The notes under the pieces are model-generated. The model saw only the letters and a list, made by a program, of their open reading frames with translations, did no database searches and was not told the DNA's origin. A program made the position numbers and the translations under genes. From an uncultured Flavobacteriales bacterium (lineage in GTDB: Bacteria; Bacteroidota; Bacteroidia; Flavobacteriales_D; Parvicellaceae), in assembly GCA_943787535.1 (NCBI GenBank), contig CALSMU010000011.1, positions 421,455 through 485,454 on the forward strand: DNA of 64,000 nucleotides, written 5' to 3'. Position 1 is the first letter of the stretch. Each line of letters opens with the position of its first letter. Shown piece after piece: positions 17,555 through 27,682 of the stretch.

Positions 17555-18679
17555 ATGACTAGAAAAGAATTTCTCAAAATTTGTGGCTTGTTGGGAATTA
17601 TTGCTCCTTTCAACGCATCATGTATTACACGAAGTTTATTAAATAATATTAGCAATAAATTCGAAGGAAAAGTAATAATTATTGGAGCTGGAGCTGGGGG
17701 GTTATCAGCCGGTTACCTTCTGCAACAGTTTGGAATTGATTTTGAAATACTCGAAGCTTCTTCAAATTTCGGTGGAAGAATGAAAATAAACACCAATTTT
17801 GCAGATTTTCCAATACCACTAGGTGCAGAATGGATAGAAACAAATTGCGAAATATTTTCAGAAATTTTGAATGATGACTCAGTTTGCCTTGATATCAAAA
17901 CTATAAAGGACTCGCCCGACCACAAATTTGTTAATTCATCTTGGTATAATTTCTATGAGATGTATATAGTCCCTCGCATTTTAGAAAAAATAGCATTTAA
18001 TTCCATTGTAAAAACTATTGATTATTCTGAAGAAAAAATTAGTATTTCAACGAGCCAAGGAATGAAAGTTGCTGATAAGGTAATTGTAAGTGTTCCATTA
18101 AAGGTCCTGCAAGTTGGAGATATTGAGTTTATTCCAGTTTTGTCCAAGAATAAGCAGAGCGTAATTAAAAATGCGCAGATATGGGAAGGGTTTAAAGCCT
18201 TCTTTGAATTTTCAAACAAATTCTATGATTCAGGATTTGAAAAAATTATTGAGAACTCAAACGCAGGAGAAAAGATTTTTTACGATGCGTCATTTGGACA
18301 GGGTAGCGACAATAACATCATTGGTTTGTTTGCCGTTGGGAATACTGTTGGCATATATAACTCTTTATCAAAAAGTCAATTAAAGGATTTTATTTTAAAG
18401 GAACTCGACATGCTATTTTCAAATCAGGCAAACATTAATTATAAAAAACATCTTTGTCATAATTGGAATAAGGAGCCCTTCATAAAAGGTGGTTATCTTT
18501 CGGATCACGCCGATTGGAAAGATGTGCGAAGATTAGGTGAATCTGTAGAAAACAAAGTATATTTTGCTGGTGGTGAATATACGGATGGAGAAAATTGGGT
18601 GTCAGTTCATACCGCTGCGCTTTCAGCAAAAAGAGCCGTTGATGAGATTATTAATAATAGTGAATATAAGAAGACGTAA
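17555..18679 (+). CDS. FAD-dependent amine oxidase-like protein
   Basis: A flavin monoamine oxidase-type enzyme. The FAD-binding dinucleotide fold is at the N-terminus (GAGAGG at residues 44-49, ribose-binding Glu in ILEAS, then GGRMKI at about 73-78). The C-terminal FAD motif VYFAGGEYTDGENWVSVHTA closes the fold. The first residues TRKEFLKICGLLG resemble a Tat signal, but the twin arginine is Arg-Lys, and a Cys at position 23 is preceded by NAS, so export by Tat or lipidation are both possible and unproven. At 374 residues it is shorter than most amine oxidases (about 430-500), mainly in the substrate domain. The substrate cannot be deduced. It converges on the AsmA-like gene. Confidence 0.87.
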   Translation: MTRKEFLKICGLLGIIAPFNASCITRSLLNNISNKFEGKVIIIGAGAGGLSAGYLLQQFGIDFEILEASSNFGGRMKINTNFADFPIPLGAEWIETNCEIFSEILNDDSVCLDIKTIKDSPDHKFVNSSWYNFYEMYIVPRILEKIAFNSIVKTIDYSEEKISISTSQGMKVADKVIVSVPLKVLQVGDIEFIPVLSKNKQSVIKNAQIWEGFKAFFEFSNKFYDSGFEKIIENSNAGEKIFYDASFGQGSDNNIIGLFAVGNTVGIYNSLSKSQLKDFILKELDMLFSNQANINYKKHLCHNWNKEPFIKGGYLSDHADWKDVRRLGESVENKVYFAGGEYTDGENWVSVHTAALSAKRAVDEIINNSEYKKT

Positions 18680-18805
18680 GTTGCACATGGTTTACTACCA
18701 GAACGCAGTTTAGTTGCAGCGTTTACCCTGGGGATCTAATTTTGGATAGCAAACAGCTGAGATTGCTTTTCATGTTTTTAATGTGAGTAAAGTATATGAA
18801 ATAGA

Positions 18806-21800
18806 CTATTTCTTCTTTTTCTTTTCTCTTTTATCCTTTCCGATTGAAATGTCATAATCATCTAGGTTTCCAATAATTTTCATGTTTACAAAAGCAGTTT
18901 TCTTCGCAGGATCTAAGTATTCAATTTCATCTATTTGTGTTTTGTCTACTTCAGCTTCCTTTTTACCAAACAGTGTCTTCCATGCTGTTTTTCCAACTAA
19001 TGATAGTGGTACTTTTATGTAATATTCCATATTTAAGTCCATGTCCTGAGTTCCGGAAAATTGCATATATCCAAGACTAGAATTTATTGTCATCAAGGGA
19101 ATATCGATTGTTTCATTTAAATAATTGAATTTATTCTTAAGTGTGTCAAATCTAACATTGTGTAGGTTTTTACCACCAAAATAGGGTTCCAAAATTAGCA
19201 ATGTTTTATAATCAATTAACCTACCGTTCAGAATTTCAACATCCATATGAACTTCCGAATCGTCTAGTACCGGAATTAAATCAGGATGCATATGAATTTT
19301 ACCGCTAATTTCGGATGTTATTTCCCCTTGGAGGTTTTCCGAAAGAATATAGTCTTGCCCAAAATTTTCAAATTTAAAAAGCAATTTTTCTAGATCTATA
19401 CCATCTAGTTTCATGTTGGGGCTGAAATATATTTTATCTCTATTTGAACCATTAAAATATCCTTTTATGTTCATTTTTCCGCCAGCAATGTTCATATGCA
19501 TGGTGTCTATGTAAATATAATGGTCAGGATTTGTTCTTAATTTAGAATTAAAGTTTTTTATTAAATATCGATGATAATTAAGGTGGTCAATTTTTAGATC
19601 AAAAGTCATGTTTGTAAAAGGAATATCATAAATATTAAAAACAGCTTCATGTGCTTCTGGAGTATTGGCCATAGCAGTTTGTGAAATATTATAATTAAAT
19701 AATTCATCGAAGTCTAGACGACTAGAAATGATTCCAAAATGATTATCTCTTTTCCGGATAGATTCGTCTTTACCAATGTAATAGTTCAGATTAATATCAA
19801 AAATACTCTTTCCAAGTTTACCTTTAAGGTCGTTAATAATTATATGTTCATCTTCATAATGTGCTTTACCTTCTAGATATTCTAAGCGCATTGGATGAAT
19901 TTTCATTTTTCCAGTTACTTGATTTAAATTTAAGTCTATATACTTCATTACACTGTCAAAATGGAGTAGAACATCTCCATGTAATTTTAAGCCTGATAGT
20001 GATTCCTGACGATAATCTTCTGGAACAAAGTTTTCGCCTTGATAGGAAAATAAATCATGCAATTCTAAATGGTCCGATACTAGATCAAATTTTATTTTTG
20101 TATTTCCCTTTGGGTTAATCTGCATCCATCTTTCATAATCAATTAATTTGCCATCGAAATGAAAATCACTTTTATCAATCATACCTGAAAAATTTACTAT
20201 TTGTAAGGTGCTATCTTCAACCAATACATCAGCATTAAAATCATGAAAAACGTGCGGGTAATTTTCTAGTTTAGCATACAAATCTGTAATAAAAAATTCT
20301 CCAACGGGTAGATTAGGAGACTCTGTAAATGAGCGAGCAGAACTGATAAATTTTAGTTCCAATGTTAAGTCATTAATTTTTTCTTTGATGGCAGATGTGT
20401 CTTTCTTTTCAGAATTAGCTAATTCGCCTAAATCGATCAATTTTGATTTTATAGCAAGATTGGCAACTATCTCATCTGATGAATGATGAATAATAGCAGG
20501 TAGGTCTGAAATGCTTCCAGAGATATTGATGTCTGTAGTTCCTACCTTAGCGCTAAGGTATTGAATAGTGGCTTCATGCCCGTCCAATTTAATTTTGGTG
20601 TCAAGATCATTTAATGGTAAGTGATAGGATCCGGTGTTAAATGATAAATCTGAAATTTTCAATTCCGAATAATAGGCTTCATTTAACTTTTCAATACTTT
20701 TCTCTGGATTGGTTAGGTCAATAATATCGTGAAATTTCATTTTAAGTTCAACTTGCCCTTCTAGATTTTCAAAGTCTGTTTGATTGGCAAATTCGGCCAA
20801 AAAATTCAAGTCAAAATCAGAGTCTAATGTCATTTCAATTTCTGGAGATTCAAAATTTACAACATGTAAAGATGCTTTAAAGGTTCCAGCCTCTGGTTGT
20901 GCATAGAAATCTAATAGTTCAAACTTCATGTTGCTTAGGTCCTTTCCGCCTGAATTGGTAAACGAACCATGGAAATTTAGGCTATCAACCTTTTTATGAT
21001 TTAACTTGTTGTCGAAATAAGCATCTTCACAGCCAAACTTCGCATTGATAGTTGGAATATTACCGTTGGCAGTTTTACCAGATATCTTTGCGTCAAAAAA
21101 GATGTTGCCAGCGTTTCCATATCGATCAAGGGTTTCAGATAATTCCTCGGGAGCAAAAGCAATGAAAAGGTCAAAGTTTTTCTTTTCTCCGAATAATGAA
21201 ATATCAATATTCAGGTCGTCCAAAATATCAATCTTACCCTTGCTTTGAAAAGTTACATGCTCTAATTCTAGTTGTGACGGATTAATTTGAATTATCTGAG
21301 ACTCTTTCAAGTAGTCAATACCAATGTGTGTGTCTAGATGCTTATGACGAAAAAAAGTTGTATCGCCATTATCAATAATATTCATTATCATTTTTGATTC
21401 AATCTGCACATGTATTGAAGCTTCATTAGTTTCGAAGGAAAGAGTTGCATCATCGACAAAGGATTCAATCATTAAACCATTAGCCTCATTTAGTTTGTAT
21501 ACATCTACATCGATTAAGTCAATTTCTTTTAAGTGCACATGAAATTCCTCCTCTAAATCTGCAATATCTTTTTCAGCTGTAAGCGCCTTTGCTATGTTGA
21601 GCTCTCCATCTATGTGCTGTATCGCATGAATATATCCGTTTTTAACTTCTATCAATTGAATATCGAAGTTGCCAGCAACCAAATCCCAAATATTAAAACC
21701 TACGTAAATATCTTCAGCACTAACAATGGGATCTTTATGGTTTTGCTTGTCCTCATAAATCATAACATGTTCTAGGTCAATTGATATGTAAGGAAAGGCC

Positions 21801-22003
21801 TCAAAAGGTGAAATATGACTTCCATCAATTTCAATTTCACCGGTAAAGTCCTGGTTTAATTTTGTTATTAGTTCTTTAACTATTTTATCCTGGTTAAAGT
21901 AAACTATGGATATCAAAATACTGAGAAAGAAGATGGGTATAAGGAACGCCCAAATAAATAGTCGGCGCCAAAATTTCCAACTCTTAAAAAAACTAAACTT
22001 CAT
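18806..22003 (-). CDS. AsmA-like family protein (1065 aa)
   Basis: A large membrane-anchored protein of the AsmA/TamB-like group. A basic N-terminus (KSWKFWRRLF) is followed by one membrane helix (about residues 16-36), then the characteristic start EIEIDGSHISPFEAFPYISIDL, which is the AsmA N-terminal signature. About 1000 residues of repetitive beta-strand sequence rich in DxxL, GKxxI and NGxL turns follow, ending in a very basic KDKREKKKKK tail. Members form long periplasmic beta-structures implicated in lipid transport or outer membrane assembly. The substrate is unknown here. A TACTTTTG -7 box lies 30 bp upstream. The downstream 126 bp before the convergent amine oxidase holds no obvious terminator. 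Confidence 0.88.
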   Translation of the reverse strand: MKFSFFKSWKFWRRLFIWAFLIPIFFLSILISIVYFNQDKIVKELITKLNQDFTGEIEIDGSHISPFEAFPYISIDLEHVMIYEDKQNHKDPIVSAEDIYVGFNIWDLVAGNFDIQLIEVKNGYIHAIQHIDGELNIAKALTAEKDIADLEEEFHVHLKEIDLIDVDVYKLNEANGLMIESFVDDATLSFETNEASIHVQIESKMIMNIIDNGDTTFFRHKHLDTHIGIDYLKESQIIQINPSQLELEHVTFQSKGKIDILDDLNIDISLFGEKKNFDLFIAFAPEELSETLDRYGNAGNIFFDAKISGKTANGNIPTINAKFGCEDAYFDNKLNHKKVDSLNFHGSFTNSGGKDLSNMKFELLDFYAQPEAGTFKASLHVVNFESPEIEMTLDSDFDLNFLAEFANQTDFENLEGQVELKMKFHDIIDLTNPEKSIEKLNEAYYSELKISDLSFNTGSYHLPLNDLDTKIKLDGHEATIQYLSAKVGTTDINISGSISDLPAIIHHSSDEIVANLAIKSKLIDLGELANSEKKDTSAIKEKINDLTLELKFISSARSFTESPNLPVGEFFITDLYAKLENYPHVFHDFNADVLVEDSTLQIVNFSGMIDKSDFHFDGKLIDYERWMQINPKGNTKIKFDLVSDHLELHDLFSYQGENFVPEDYRQESLSGLKLHGDVLLHFDSVMKYIDLNLNQVTGKMKIHPMRLEYLEGKAHYEDEHIIINDLKGKLGKSIFDINLNYYIGKDESIRKRDNHFGIISSRLDFDELFNYNISQTAMANTPEAHEAVFNIYDIPFTNMTFDLKIDHLNYHRYLIKNFNSKLRTNPDHYIYIDTMHMNIAGGKMNIKGYFNGSNRDKIYFSPNMKLDGIDLEKLLFKFENFGQDYILSENLQGEITSEISGKIHMHPDLIPVLDDSEVHMDVEILNGRLIDYKTLLILEPYFGGKNLHNVRFDTLKNKFNYLNETIDIPLMTINSSLGYMQFSGTQDMDLNMEYYIKVPLSLVGKTAWKTLFGKKEAEVDKTQIDEIEYLDPAKKTAFVNMKIIGNLDDYDISIGKDKREKKKKK

Positions 22004-22032
22004 ATTTTGTAAAATTCTAGGTTTGACCCCAC

Positions 22033-22040
22033 CAAAAGTA
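22033..22040 (-). promoter_or_regulatory. Putative -7 box (TACTTTTG) for the AsmA-like gene
   Basis: Read on the minus strand this is TACTTTTG, an exact TAnnTTTG match. It is 30 bp upstream of the AsmA-like ATG, giving a short leader. No -33 TTG is visible at the usual distance. Confidence 0.4.
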
Positions 22041-22119
22041 CATTATTTTTTTTACGGATAATATTTTTTTGATATCTCCCTAATTTGAATAAATTCAATT
22101 CAGTTTATAAATGAAAAAA

Positions 22120-22141
22120 GCCCGATACTTTCTTATCGCGC
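22120..22141 (-). terminator. Terminator downstream of the decayed repeat-protein gene
   Basis: On the minus strand GCGCGATA (22141-22134) pairs with TATCGGGC (22127-22120), eight positions with one G-G mismatch, over a 6-nt loop, and is followed by TTTTTT (22119-22114). It lies between the pseudogene at 22403-23411 and the AsmA-like gene and would insulate the two. Confidence 0.65.
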
Positions 22142-22151
22142 TTTCATTTCT

Positions 22152-22182
22152 TGGTGAGCCAGAAAGGATCAAAGTCGAACCA
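22152..22182 (-). other. tRNA 3'-end-like remnant
   Basis: On the minus strand this reads like a T-arm plus acceptor stem (GGTTCGA...GATCC, then TTTCTGGCTCACC), but with extra bases inside the T-loop, and no anticodon arm or D-arm is found beside it. It is not a functional tRNA. It may be a leftover of a tRNA 3' end of the kind used as an integration site, or chance similarity. Confidence 0.25.
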
Positions 22183-22402
22183 ATTTAAAGAGGATCTCGA
22201 AAAAACAAAGGCTATAATTGCCAAAACTAATTTAAGTTGAACAACGTTTAAGCTAAACCAAGTTATGCAATTTGGTTTAGGTTTTTCTTTAAGTTTTTTT
22301 CAGCAGTATCGATAACTTTTAAGTTTTTCAAAAATCTCCCCTATCTCCTCCAATGATTTTTCAAAAATTAATTCAAAGTTCTTGTTTAGGTGTCACCTCA
22401 TT

Positions 22403-23411
22403 TTAATAATCATAAACATGATCGTATTCTCTTATGTATATCCTTAAATCATCTTTATCTCTCAGGATGATTTTATGCAGTTCATCAATGTTTTCGATTT
22501 GTGAAATTGTTTTGTTCTCTGCATCAATAAAAATTAGTGCGATACCTTTAGAGAGAATATCCTTGTTTAACAATAATTCAAACTTATCTTCATCAGAGAG
22601 AGAGCCTTCTATCATTTCCACCACATCAAATATTGAACAATCATCGAAAAGCTCTGAATCAAAATTATCCCCTTCATACTCTGAGAAATCTACAACTTTC
22701 TCTCCATCGTATTCAACTATTGTATCATAAACAAGATCGGTTACCTGTTTTATCCTAACAAAGATATCAGGTTCTGAATTCGACAGATATACAACTGTGC
22801 CATCTCCTTCCCGCATATAGCCAAATGGACCACTCAATGGGGCTATTTCATAAGGACCGTCACCTTCTTTGAGGATTTCAGCTGCCCAATCTTCATCCTC
22901 CAAATGATAAGTAACACCGGCAGCTATATTGCGATAATCTTTAACGTTTTCAGCCTTATCAAGTCCTTTGCTATAAAGTTCTTTCCCCCAATCTTTATCT
23001 CCTAAATATTTAATTATTGACCCTGCTATATTGCAGTAATGATCCACCGTTTCAGCCTTATCAAGTCCTTTGCTGTAAAGTTCCCCCCCCTTAATCTTTA
23101 TCTCCTAAACTTTCAATTATTGACCCTGCTATATTGCAGTAATGATTCACCGTTTATGCCTTATCAAGTCCTTTAATATAAAGTTCTTTCCCCCAATTTT
23201 TATCTCCCAAATTTTCAATTATTGATTCTGCTATATGGCTATAATCATTAGTAGCCTCAGCCTTATCAATAGCTTTATTATATAAAGCTTTCGCCCAATT
23301 TTCATCTCCTAAGTCCTTAATTATTGAGTCTGCTGCTTTACGATAATCATAAGAATCCTCAGCTTTATCAATAGCTTTTTCGATCTCTTGTTTGATTTTA
23401 ATTGATTCCAT
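22403..23411 (-). pseudogene. Decayed 34-residue-repeat protein gene
   Basis: One reading frame starts at the ATG at 23411 and stops after 85 residues at a TAA (23156-23154) where the other copies of the repeat have GAA. A second TAA (23093-23091) and a one-base length change in a run of eight Gs (23083-23090 on the plus strand as Cs) follow. The frame then resumes shifted by one base and continues intact to 22403. The N-terminal part consists of about five 34-residue units of the type KAExxxDYxxIAxxIIxxLGDxxWGKELYxKGLD, a TPR-like period. The C-terminal about 150 residues form a distinct acidic domain (DIFVRIKQVTDLVYDTIVEY). I do not know its function. The stretch after the frameshift has no natural start of its own. 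A sequencing error in the homopolymer could explain the frameshift but not both stop codons. Confidence 0.75.
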
Positions 23412-23635
23412 ATCTACTTATCTACTGTAAAGGAAATAAAAAAACCTAGATGTAGAGAAGTATTTTGGTAAAAAATAAGAAAGCGTTTGGTTCTCTGCCA
23501 CCACAAGCATTTATTAATTAAATAACTTTTCGTAAGAAAATGCTACTAAATATATGCTTTAATAAAGCAAAATCACAACATAAATAGATTATGTTGTAAA
23601 AAGCTAAATTTCAGTAAATAATAAAAGTAATAGTT

Positions 23636-24832
23636 ATGAATAAGTTGAATATATTTTTCGATCAAATAAAAAGAATTTCCTTTTTGGGTAGAATCTTTAA
23701 ATGGTCTTCCCTAAGAAGTCTTTCTTATGAGGCGCTGCAAGAGCTAACAAGTTTAAACAATTTGCATACTAAAATAAACGATGAATTAAACCAAGTAAAA
23801 AGCGAAAAGAACCTCCTAGAGCAAAAGATGGCTGACCTAAAAGAGCAAGAAGTAGATTTTAATATCTCTATGACTCGAATCAACACGCAAGTGGAGGCTG
23901 AGAAGAATAGGGTGACTGAAATAACAGAAAGACTAGTAGCGGCGAACAAAGCGCTTAATAAAGCCAATTCAGACCGTGAGCGTGAAATGGAGGAATATCA
24001 AAAAAGTATTGACAAGCTGAACAATGCGCAAACTTCTTTAGATAAAGAGAAAATAAGAGTAAATGATGCCAGGGTAGAGGAGAAGGAACAAGAATTGGAA
24101 GAAATGAAAAGAACTTGGCAAAACCACGAAATAGCAGTAGCAGAAGAAATGAAAAGGTTGTGCCTAAAACATACCGTTACTTATTTAGATTCTGTTCCAT
24201 TTAAAGGTACTCCAGACAATCCAATTGAAATTTGCGATGAGATTATAATCTTTGATGCAAAATCGCCTTCAAACGACGATTTAAATAACTTCCCTAAATA
24301 CATTAAATTACAGGCAGAAAGTGCAAAAAAATACACCAAAAATACCGGTGTTAAAAAGGAGTTATACCTTGTTATTCCTTCCAATACAGTTAAAGTAATT
24401 CAGTCATTTCATTACGATATGGGAGAATACGATGTGTATGTTATTACAATGGATGCGCTTGAGCCCGTGTTGCTTTCTTTGAAAAAGATTGAAGAGTATG
24501 AGTTTGCAGATAAATTAAGCCCAGAAGATAGAAGCTCAATTTGTAGAGTACTGGGTAAATATGCACATGCTACAAAAAGAAGGGTGCAAATAGATCAGTA
24601 TTTGGCAAACCACATGTTGGGCTTATTAAAGTACTCAGAAAATGTATTGCCTGAAGAATTTCAAGAATCGGTTACGCAGTTTGAAAAAGCCGAAAAATTA
24701 AACCCAACCCTAGAAAAAAGAAGCAAAGAAATCAGCACAGCAAAACTCAATGATGAATTTACTAAAATCAATAAAGATGCCGTTATACATGACGAAGACT
24801 TTCCGAAAAAATTAGGGGAGGTTGATATGTAA
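23636..24832 (+). CDS. Coiled-coil protein with RmuC-like nuclease-fold domain
   Basis: Residues about 30-175 form one long coiled coil (heptads rich in Glu, Lys and Leu). After it comes a globular domain with EICDEIIIFDAKSPSND (about 198-214), whose D-A-K resembles the second catalytic motif of PD-(D/E)XK nucleases in RmuC proteins (IDAK). The strands KKELYLVIPSN and YDVYVITMDALEPVL match the RmuC order of the fold (FLFIP and VIIVSPTTL). This is a distant resemblance from pattern only. RmuC has the same layout: N-terminal coiled coil then nuclease-like core. Unlike typical RmuC there is no clear N-terminal membrane helix, only a weakly hydrophobic IFFDQIKRISFLG. It converges (32 bp) on a DUF2130 gene, a second coiled-coil nuclease-like protein. 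Confidence 0.65.
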   Translation: MNKLNIFFDQIKRISFLGRIFKWSSLRSLSYEALQELTSLNNLHTKINDELNQVKSEKNLLEQKMADLKEQEVDFNISMTRINTQVEAEKNRVTEITERLVAANKALNKANSDREREMEEYQKSIDKLNNAQTSLDKEKIRVNDARVEEKEQELEEMKRTWQNHEIAVAEEMKRLCLKHTVTYLDSVPFKGTPDNPIEICDEIIIFDAKSPSNDDLNNFPKYIKLQAESAKKYTKNTGVKKELYLVIPSNTVKVIQSFHYDMGEYDVYVITMDALEPVLLSLKKIEEYEFADKLSPEDRSSICRVLGKYAHATKRRVQIDQYLANHMLGLLKYSENVLPEEFQESVTQFEKAEKLNPTLEKRSKEISTAKLNDEFTKINKDAVIHDEDFPKKLGEVDM

Positions 24833-24864
24833 TTAACTAATCTTGATAAATTATGAAATTCAAT

Positions 24865-26142
24865 CTATTGTTTCCCATTGGATAACTCATTAAATTTTGT
24901 TTTCATTGTAGGATTTCCATGAGTTAGTTTCTTAATAGTGAGATCTCCAGCCTTGTTGTTCGCTAAGCGCAGGTTGTTTTCAGAAGATAATAGCGCTTCT
25001 TTCGTTTTTTGAAGATGCGAAATAGTCTTGTCTATTTCGACAATAGCGGTAGCGAATTTTTTACTGGCTAAATCGTAGTTTCTAGCGAATCCTTCTTTAA
25101 ACGAATTTATTTTTTCTTCAAAGTTGGTGATGTCCACATTTTGATTTCTCATCAAATTAAGCTCTGCCTTGTATTGCATAGAGTTCATGGCTGCATTCCG
25201 AAGAAGTGTAATAATCGGAATAAAAAATTGAGGACGGATAACATACATTTTTGGGAATTTATGTGAAACATCAACTATTCCGGTATTGTAGAATTCATTA
25301 TCTGATTCTAAAAGCGATACTAATACCGCGTATTCACAGTTTTTTTCATTTCGGTCTTTGTCAAGTTTTGCAAAAAAATCTTCATTTTTCTTTTTCGTAG
25401 CTGTTTGATCATTTTCATTTTTCATTTCAAACATAATCGAAATGATTTCATTTCCTGCGAGATCATTTTCTCTATAAATATAATCTCCTTTGGTTCCGCC
25501 ACTTGAATTATTATCTTTTTCAAAGTAAGCGTTTTGAAAAGCGGTTGCACGCAATTTATTGAATTCAGTTTCACAATGTATTTCCAATGTTTCACCAACC
25601 ATTTTGGTAGAAAGTTTCTGCTTAAAATCTTTGAGGCGCTCAATTTCGTCCTCTTTCATTTTTATGGCCTCATCTTTTGCAAGAAGTTTGTTCGTGTAAG
25701 TTTCTTTAATTGATTTTTCTTCCAATTGCTTTTCTGATTCCTTCATTTTTAAATCATTTACAAGATCGTCACGTTCTTTCTCTATTTTTCTTGTCGCTTC
25801 AGATACGGCAAGTTTTTTATCAAGCTCTGCCTTCTGAATATTTGCTTTCATCTCTGCAATCTCAGTTTCCTTCTGCGCCAATTTCTCTGCAAGGTTTTGT
25901 GCGCTTTGCGCTTTAAGAGCAATGATTTCATTGTCCTTTTTTGCTAAATCATCCTGTAAAGCGTTTTTCAGGTTTGCTTCCGCTAACCGAATTGCGTTTA
26001 CCTTATCTTTTTCAGCAAGGTCTAATCTCGTTTGTAACTCTTCTTCAAATTGCTGGTTTTTCACTTGTGCAACTATTTCAGCAAAACCAGCTTCATCAAT
26101 TTTAAAAGCTGTGCTGCAGCTAGGGCAAATAATTTCATTCAT
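24865..26142 (-). CDS. DUF2130 protein, coiled coil plus PD-(D/E)XK-like nuclease domain
   Basis: Recognisable as DUF2130. The N-terminal ICPSC pair (residues 6-9) probably forms half a zinc site. A coiled coil spans about 25-185, and the core contains GTKGDYIY (D220) and MFEMKNEND (E239, K241), matching the D...ExK arrangement of PD-(D/E)XK nucleases. The strand [20 protein letters not shown] and the [12 protein letters not shown] helix are typical of the family. Members are predicted to be RmuC relatives acting on DNA, but the biological role is not established. It is the second gene of a minus-strand pair with the DUF2779 gene (52 bp apart). Being next to two other nuclease-like genes suggests a shared nucleic-acid function. 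Confidence 0.9.
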   Translation of the reverse strand: MNEIICPSCSTAFKIDEAGFAEIVAQVKNQQFEEELQTRLDLAEKDKVNAIRLAEANLKNALQDDLAKKDNEIIALKAQSAQNLAEKLAQKETEIAEMKANIQKAELDKKLAVSEATRKIEKERDDLVNDLKMKESEKQLEEKSIKETYTNKLLAKDEAIKMKEDEIERLKDFKQKLSTKMVGETLEIHCETEFNKLRATAFQNAYFEKDNNSSGGTKGDYIYRENDLAGNEIISIMFEMKNENDQTATKKKNEDFFAKLDKDRNEKNCEYAVLVSLLESDNEFYNTGIVDVSHKFPKMYVIRPQFFIPIITLLRNAAMNSMQYKAELNLMRNQNVDITNFEEKINSFKEGFARNYDLASKKFATAIVEIDKTISHLQKTKEALLSSENNLRLANNKAGDLTIKKLTHGNPTMKTKFNELSNGKQ

Positions 26143-26194
26143 ATCGGTTGATTTAGAGTGCTAAATTTACAATAAATAGTTGATGGAATATTTC

Positions 26195-27682
26195 TTATAG
26201 TTTATAAAGTACAGCTAATATCTCAACCATCGCTAACGTGTCTAATTTGCAATAATCTATTAGGTTCTTTCTTGCAGTTTCAATATCTCCATCAAAATTG
26301 CCACTCGCCATTTGAGCAAATACATTACTTGCAGTGCCTCCTTCTTGAATTTCTAAATCACTATAGGATAGGTGGGGAACAAGAGCAGGTAAAACATTTT
26401 TAATCGAGTATTTTCCTCTCATTTCTGGGGTGTAATACCATTTTTTTTGAAAAGGTGTAGCTAAATCTTTTAGTCGGTTAATAATGCATTTTAAGTCTTT
26501 TGCGTATTCAGGGAAAACAGTGCATAGATCATCCAGTTTGCCGCGTTCAAAACCAATGTTGTAGACCAAAACATCACCAGATTTGCCACATTCCTGTATA
26601 AGCTGTTTACAGAAGTTTATTCTCGGGTCTGTACCATCCGTTTCAGCTAAGTATTCTTTGTGTATTACTTCGCCTCCTTTAGTGTTTTGCATATGAAGAG
26701 AATATTGAAATACATATTGTCTATAGGGCCTTGTATTATCAAAAATTGGAACTGCAGGCCCTATTGTTTCAAAATCTAAGTAATAGAGTGGGTATTTTAA
26801 TTCATTTAAATAGTGTTTAATGGGTTTTTTCTTAATAAAAGTTTTGTTCTCTAGCTCACAATCAACTTGCATCCATTTATGATCACTCAGGTTAAAATCT
26901 TTTGGAATTTGATCAAACGTAATGGCCCCTAGGTTGTACAATTCGAATTTCTTTGTATCGTGTAATCCGCTGATATTGAAAACCGAATAATCGGGAATAT
27001 TTTTCCAGCAATGACCAGCAAAATCACATCTATAGGGAGAATTACAGTGAACACCAATTTCTTGTTCAGGAACAACGTCTTGTAATAAAATCTTTTTTAA
27101 ATGTTTAATTTGATTTGGAAGTTCTACCAGTCTGGCATTAATATCAGTTATGATTGATTCTGAAACAAATAACTGATGTACGTCAATTGCACCTTTTCTA
27201 ATGTATTGATTGTTTATGTAAGTTATTGAAAAGTCTTTTAAATCGATTCCAGATTTTGTAATTACATAATATTGAAGCGTGCCATCCATTCGGTAAGTAT
27301 CAGAAACACTTGTAGAACTTTTAACTTCGTACGCTTTCCAGCCATCTTTATCTTTAACCAGTATATCAACTGCAGCTAAAACACCTTCAAATTGAAAAGC
27401 AGCTTCATAAATTACAGTTGCACCATTTTCAATTTCTTGTTGCGTTTGCTCAACTGCTTTTTGAAAATCGTAGTAGCTTTCTGGTGTGCAATCCACGCCG
27501 CCTGGAAATAATTGTGTAGCAAGTTCTCCAATATTTGTTCCTTGATCGAAAATTGCCAAAGCTTGAGCAGAATACGCATCTGATACAATACCTAATCTTT
27601 TTTTATGTTTGTTCAGATAAAGAGACTTAGGGCATTTAATGCCGCGCATAAAGGTGGATTTTGATAATACATGTTTTTCCAT
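26195..27682 (-). CDS. DUF2779 protein: Cas4-like nuclease plus DEDD exonuclease domains
   Basis: Two nuclease-type domains. The N-terminal part is Cas4-like: D106, E119-V-K121 (AAVDILV ... AYEVKSS) give the PD-(D/E)XK core, and C17 with C213, C219 and C225 give the one-plus-three cysteine pattern of an iron-sulphur cluster. The C-terminal DUF2779 domain looks like a DnaQ-type 3'-5' exonuclease: YYLDFET (D303, E305), VYNIGFERGKL as motif II, and LIDYCKLDTLAM as motif III. All key residues are present, so it should be active. No cas1, cas2 or CRISPR repeats lie nearby, so it is not a CRISPR Cas4. At 495 residues it is the usual length for DUF2779 proteins. It precedes the DUF2130 gene in the same direction. 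The ATG is at 27682. Confidence 0.9.
   Translation of the reverse strand: MEKHVLSKSTFMRGIKCPKSLYLNKHKKRLGIVSDAYSAQALAIFDQGTNIGELATQLFPGGVDCTPESYYDFQKAVEQTQQEIENGATVIYEAAFQFEGVLAAVDILVKDKDGWKAYEVKSSTSVSDTYRMDGTLQYYVITKSGIDLKDFSITYINNQYIRKGAIDVHQLFVSESIITDINARLVELPNQIKHLKKILLQDVVPEQEIGVHCNSPYRCDFAGHCWKNIPDYSVFNISGLHDTKKFELYNLGAITFDQIPKDFNLSDHKWMQVDCELENKTFIKKKPIKHYLNELKYPLYYLDFETIGPAVPIFDNTRPYRQYVFQYSLHMQNTKGGEVIHKEYLAETDGTDPRINFCKQLIQECGKSGDVLVYNIGFERGKLDDLCTVFPEYAKDLKCIINRLKDLATPFQKKWYYTPEMRGKYSIKNVLPALVPHLSYSDLEIQEGGTASNVFAQMASGNFDGDIETARKNLIDYCKLDTLAMVEILAVLYKL

Noticed and set aside
26195..27682. Cas4-like domain considered as part of a CRISPR system
   Set aside because: It is fused to DUF2779, and no cas1, cas2, effector gene or repeat array occurs in the window.
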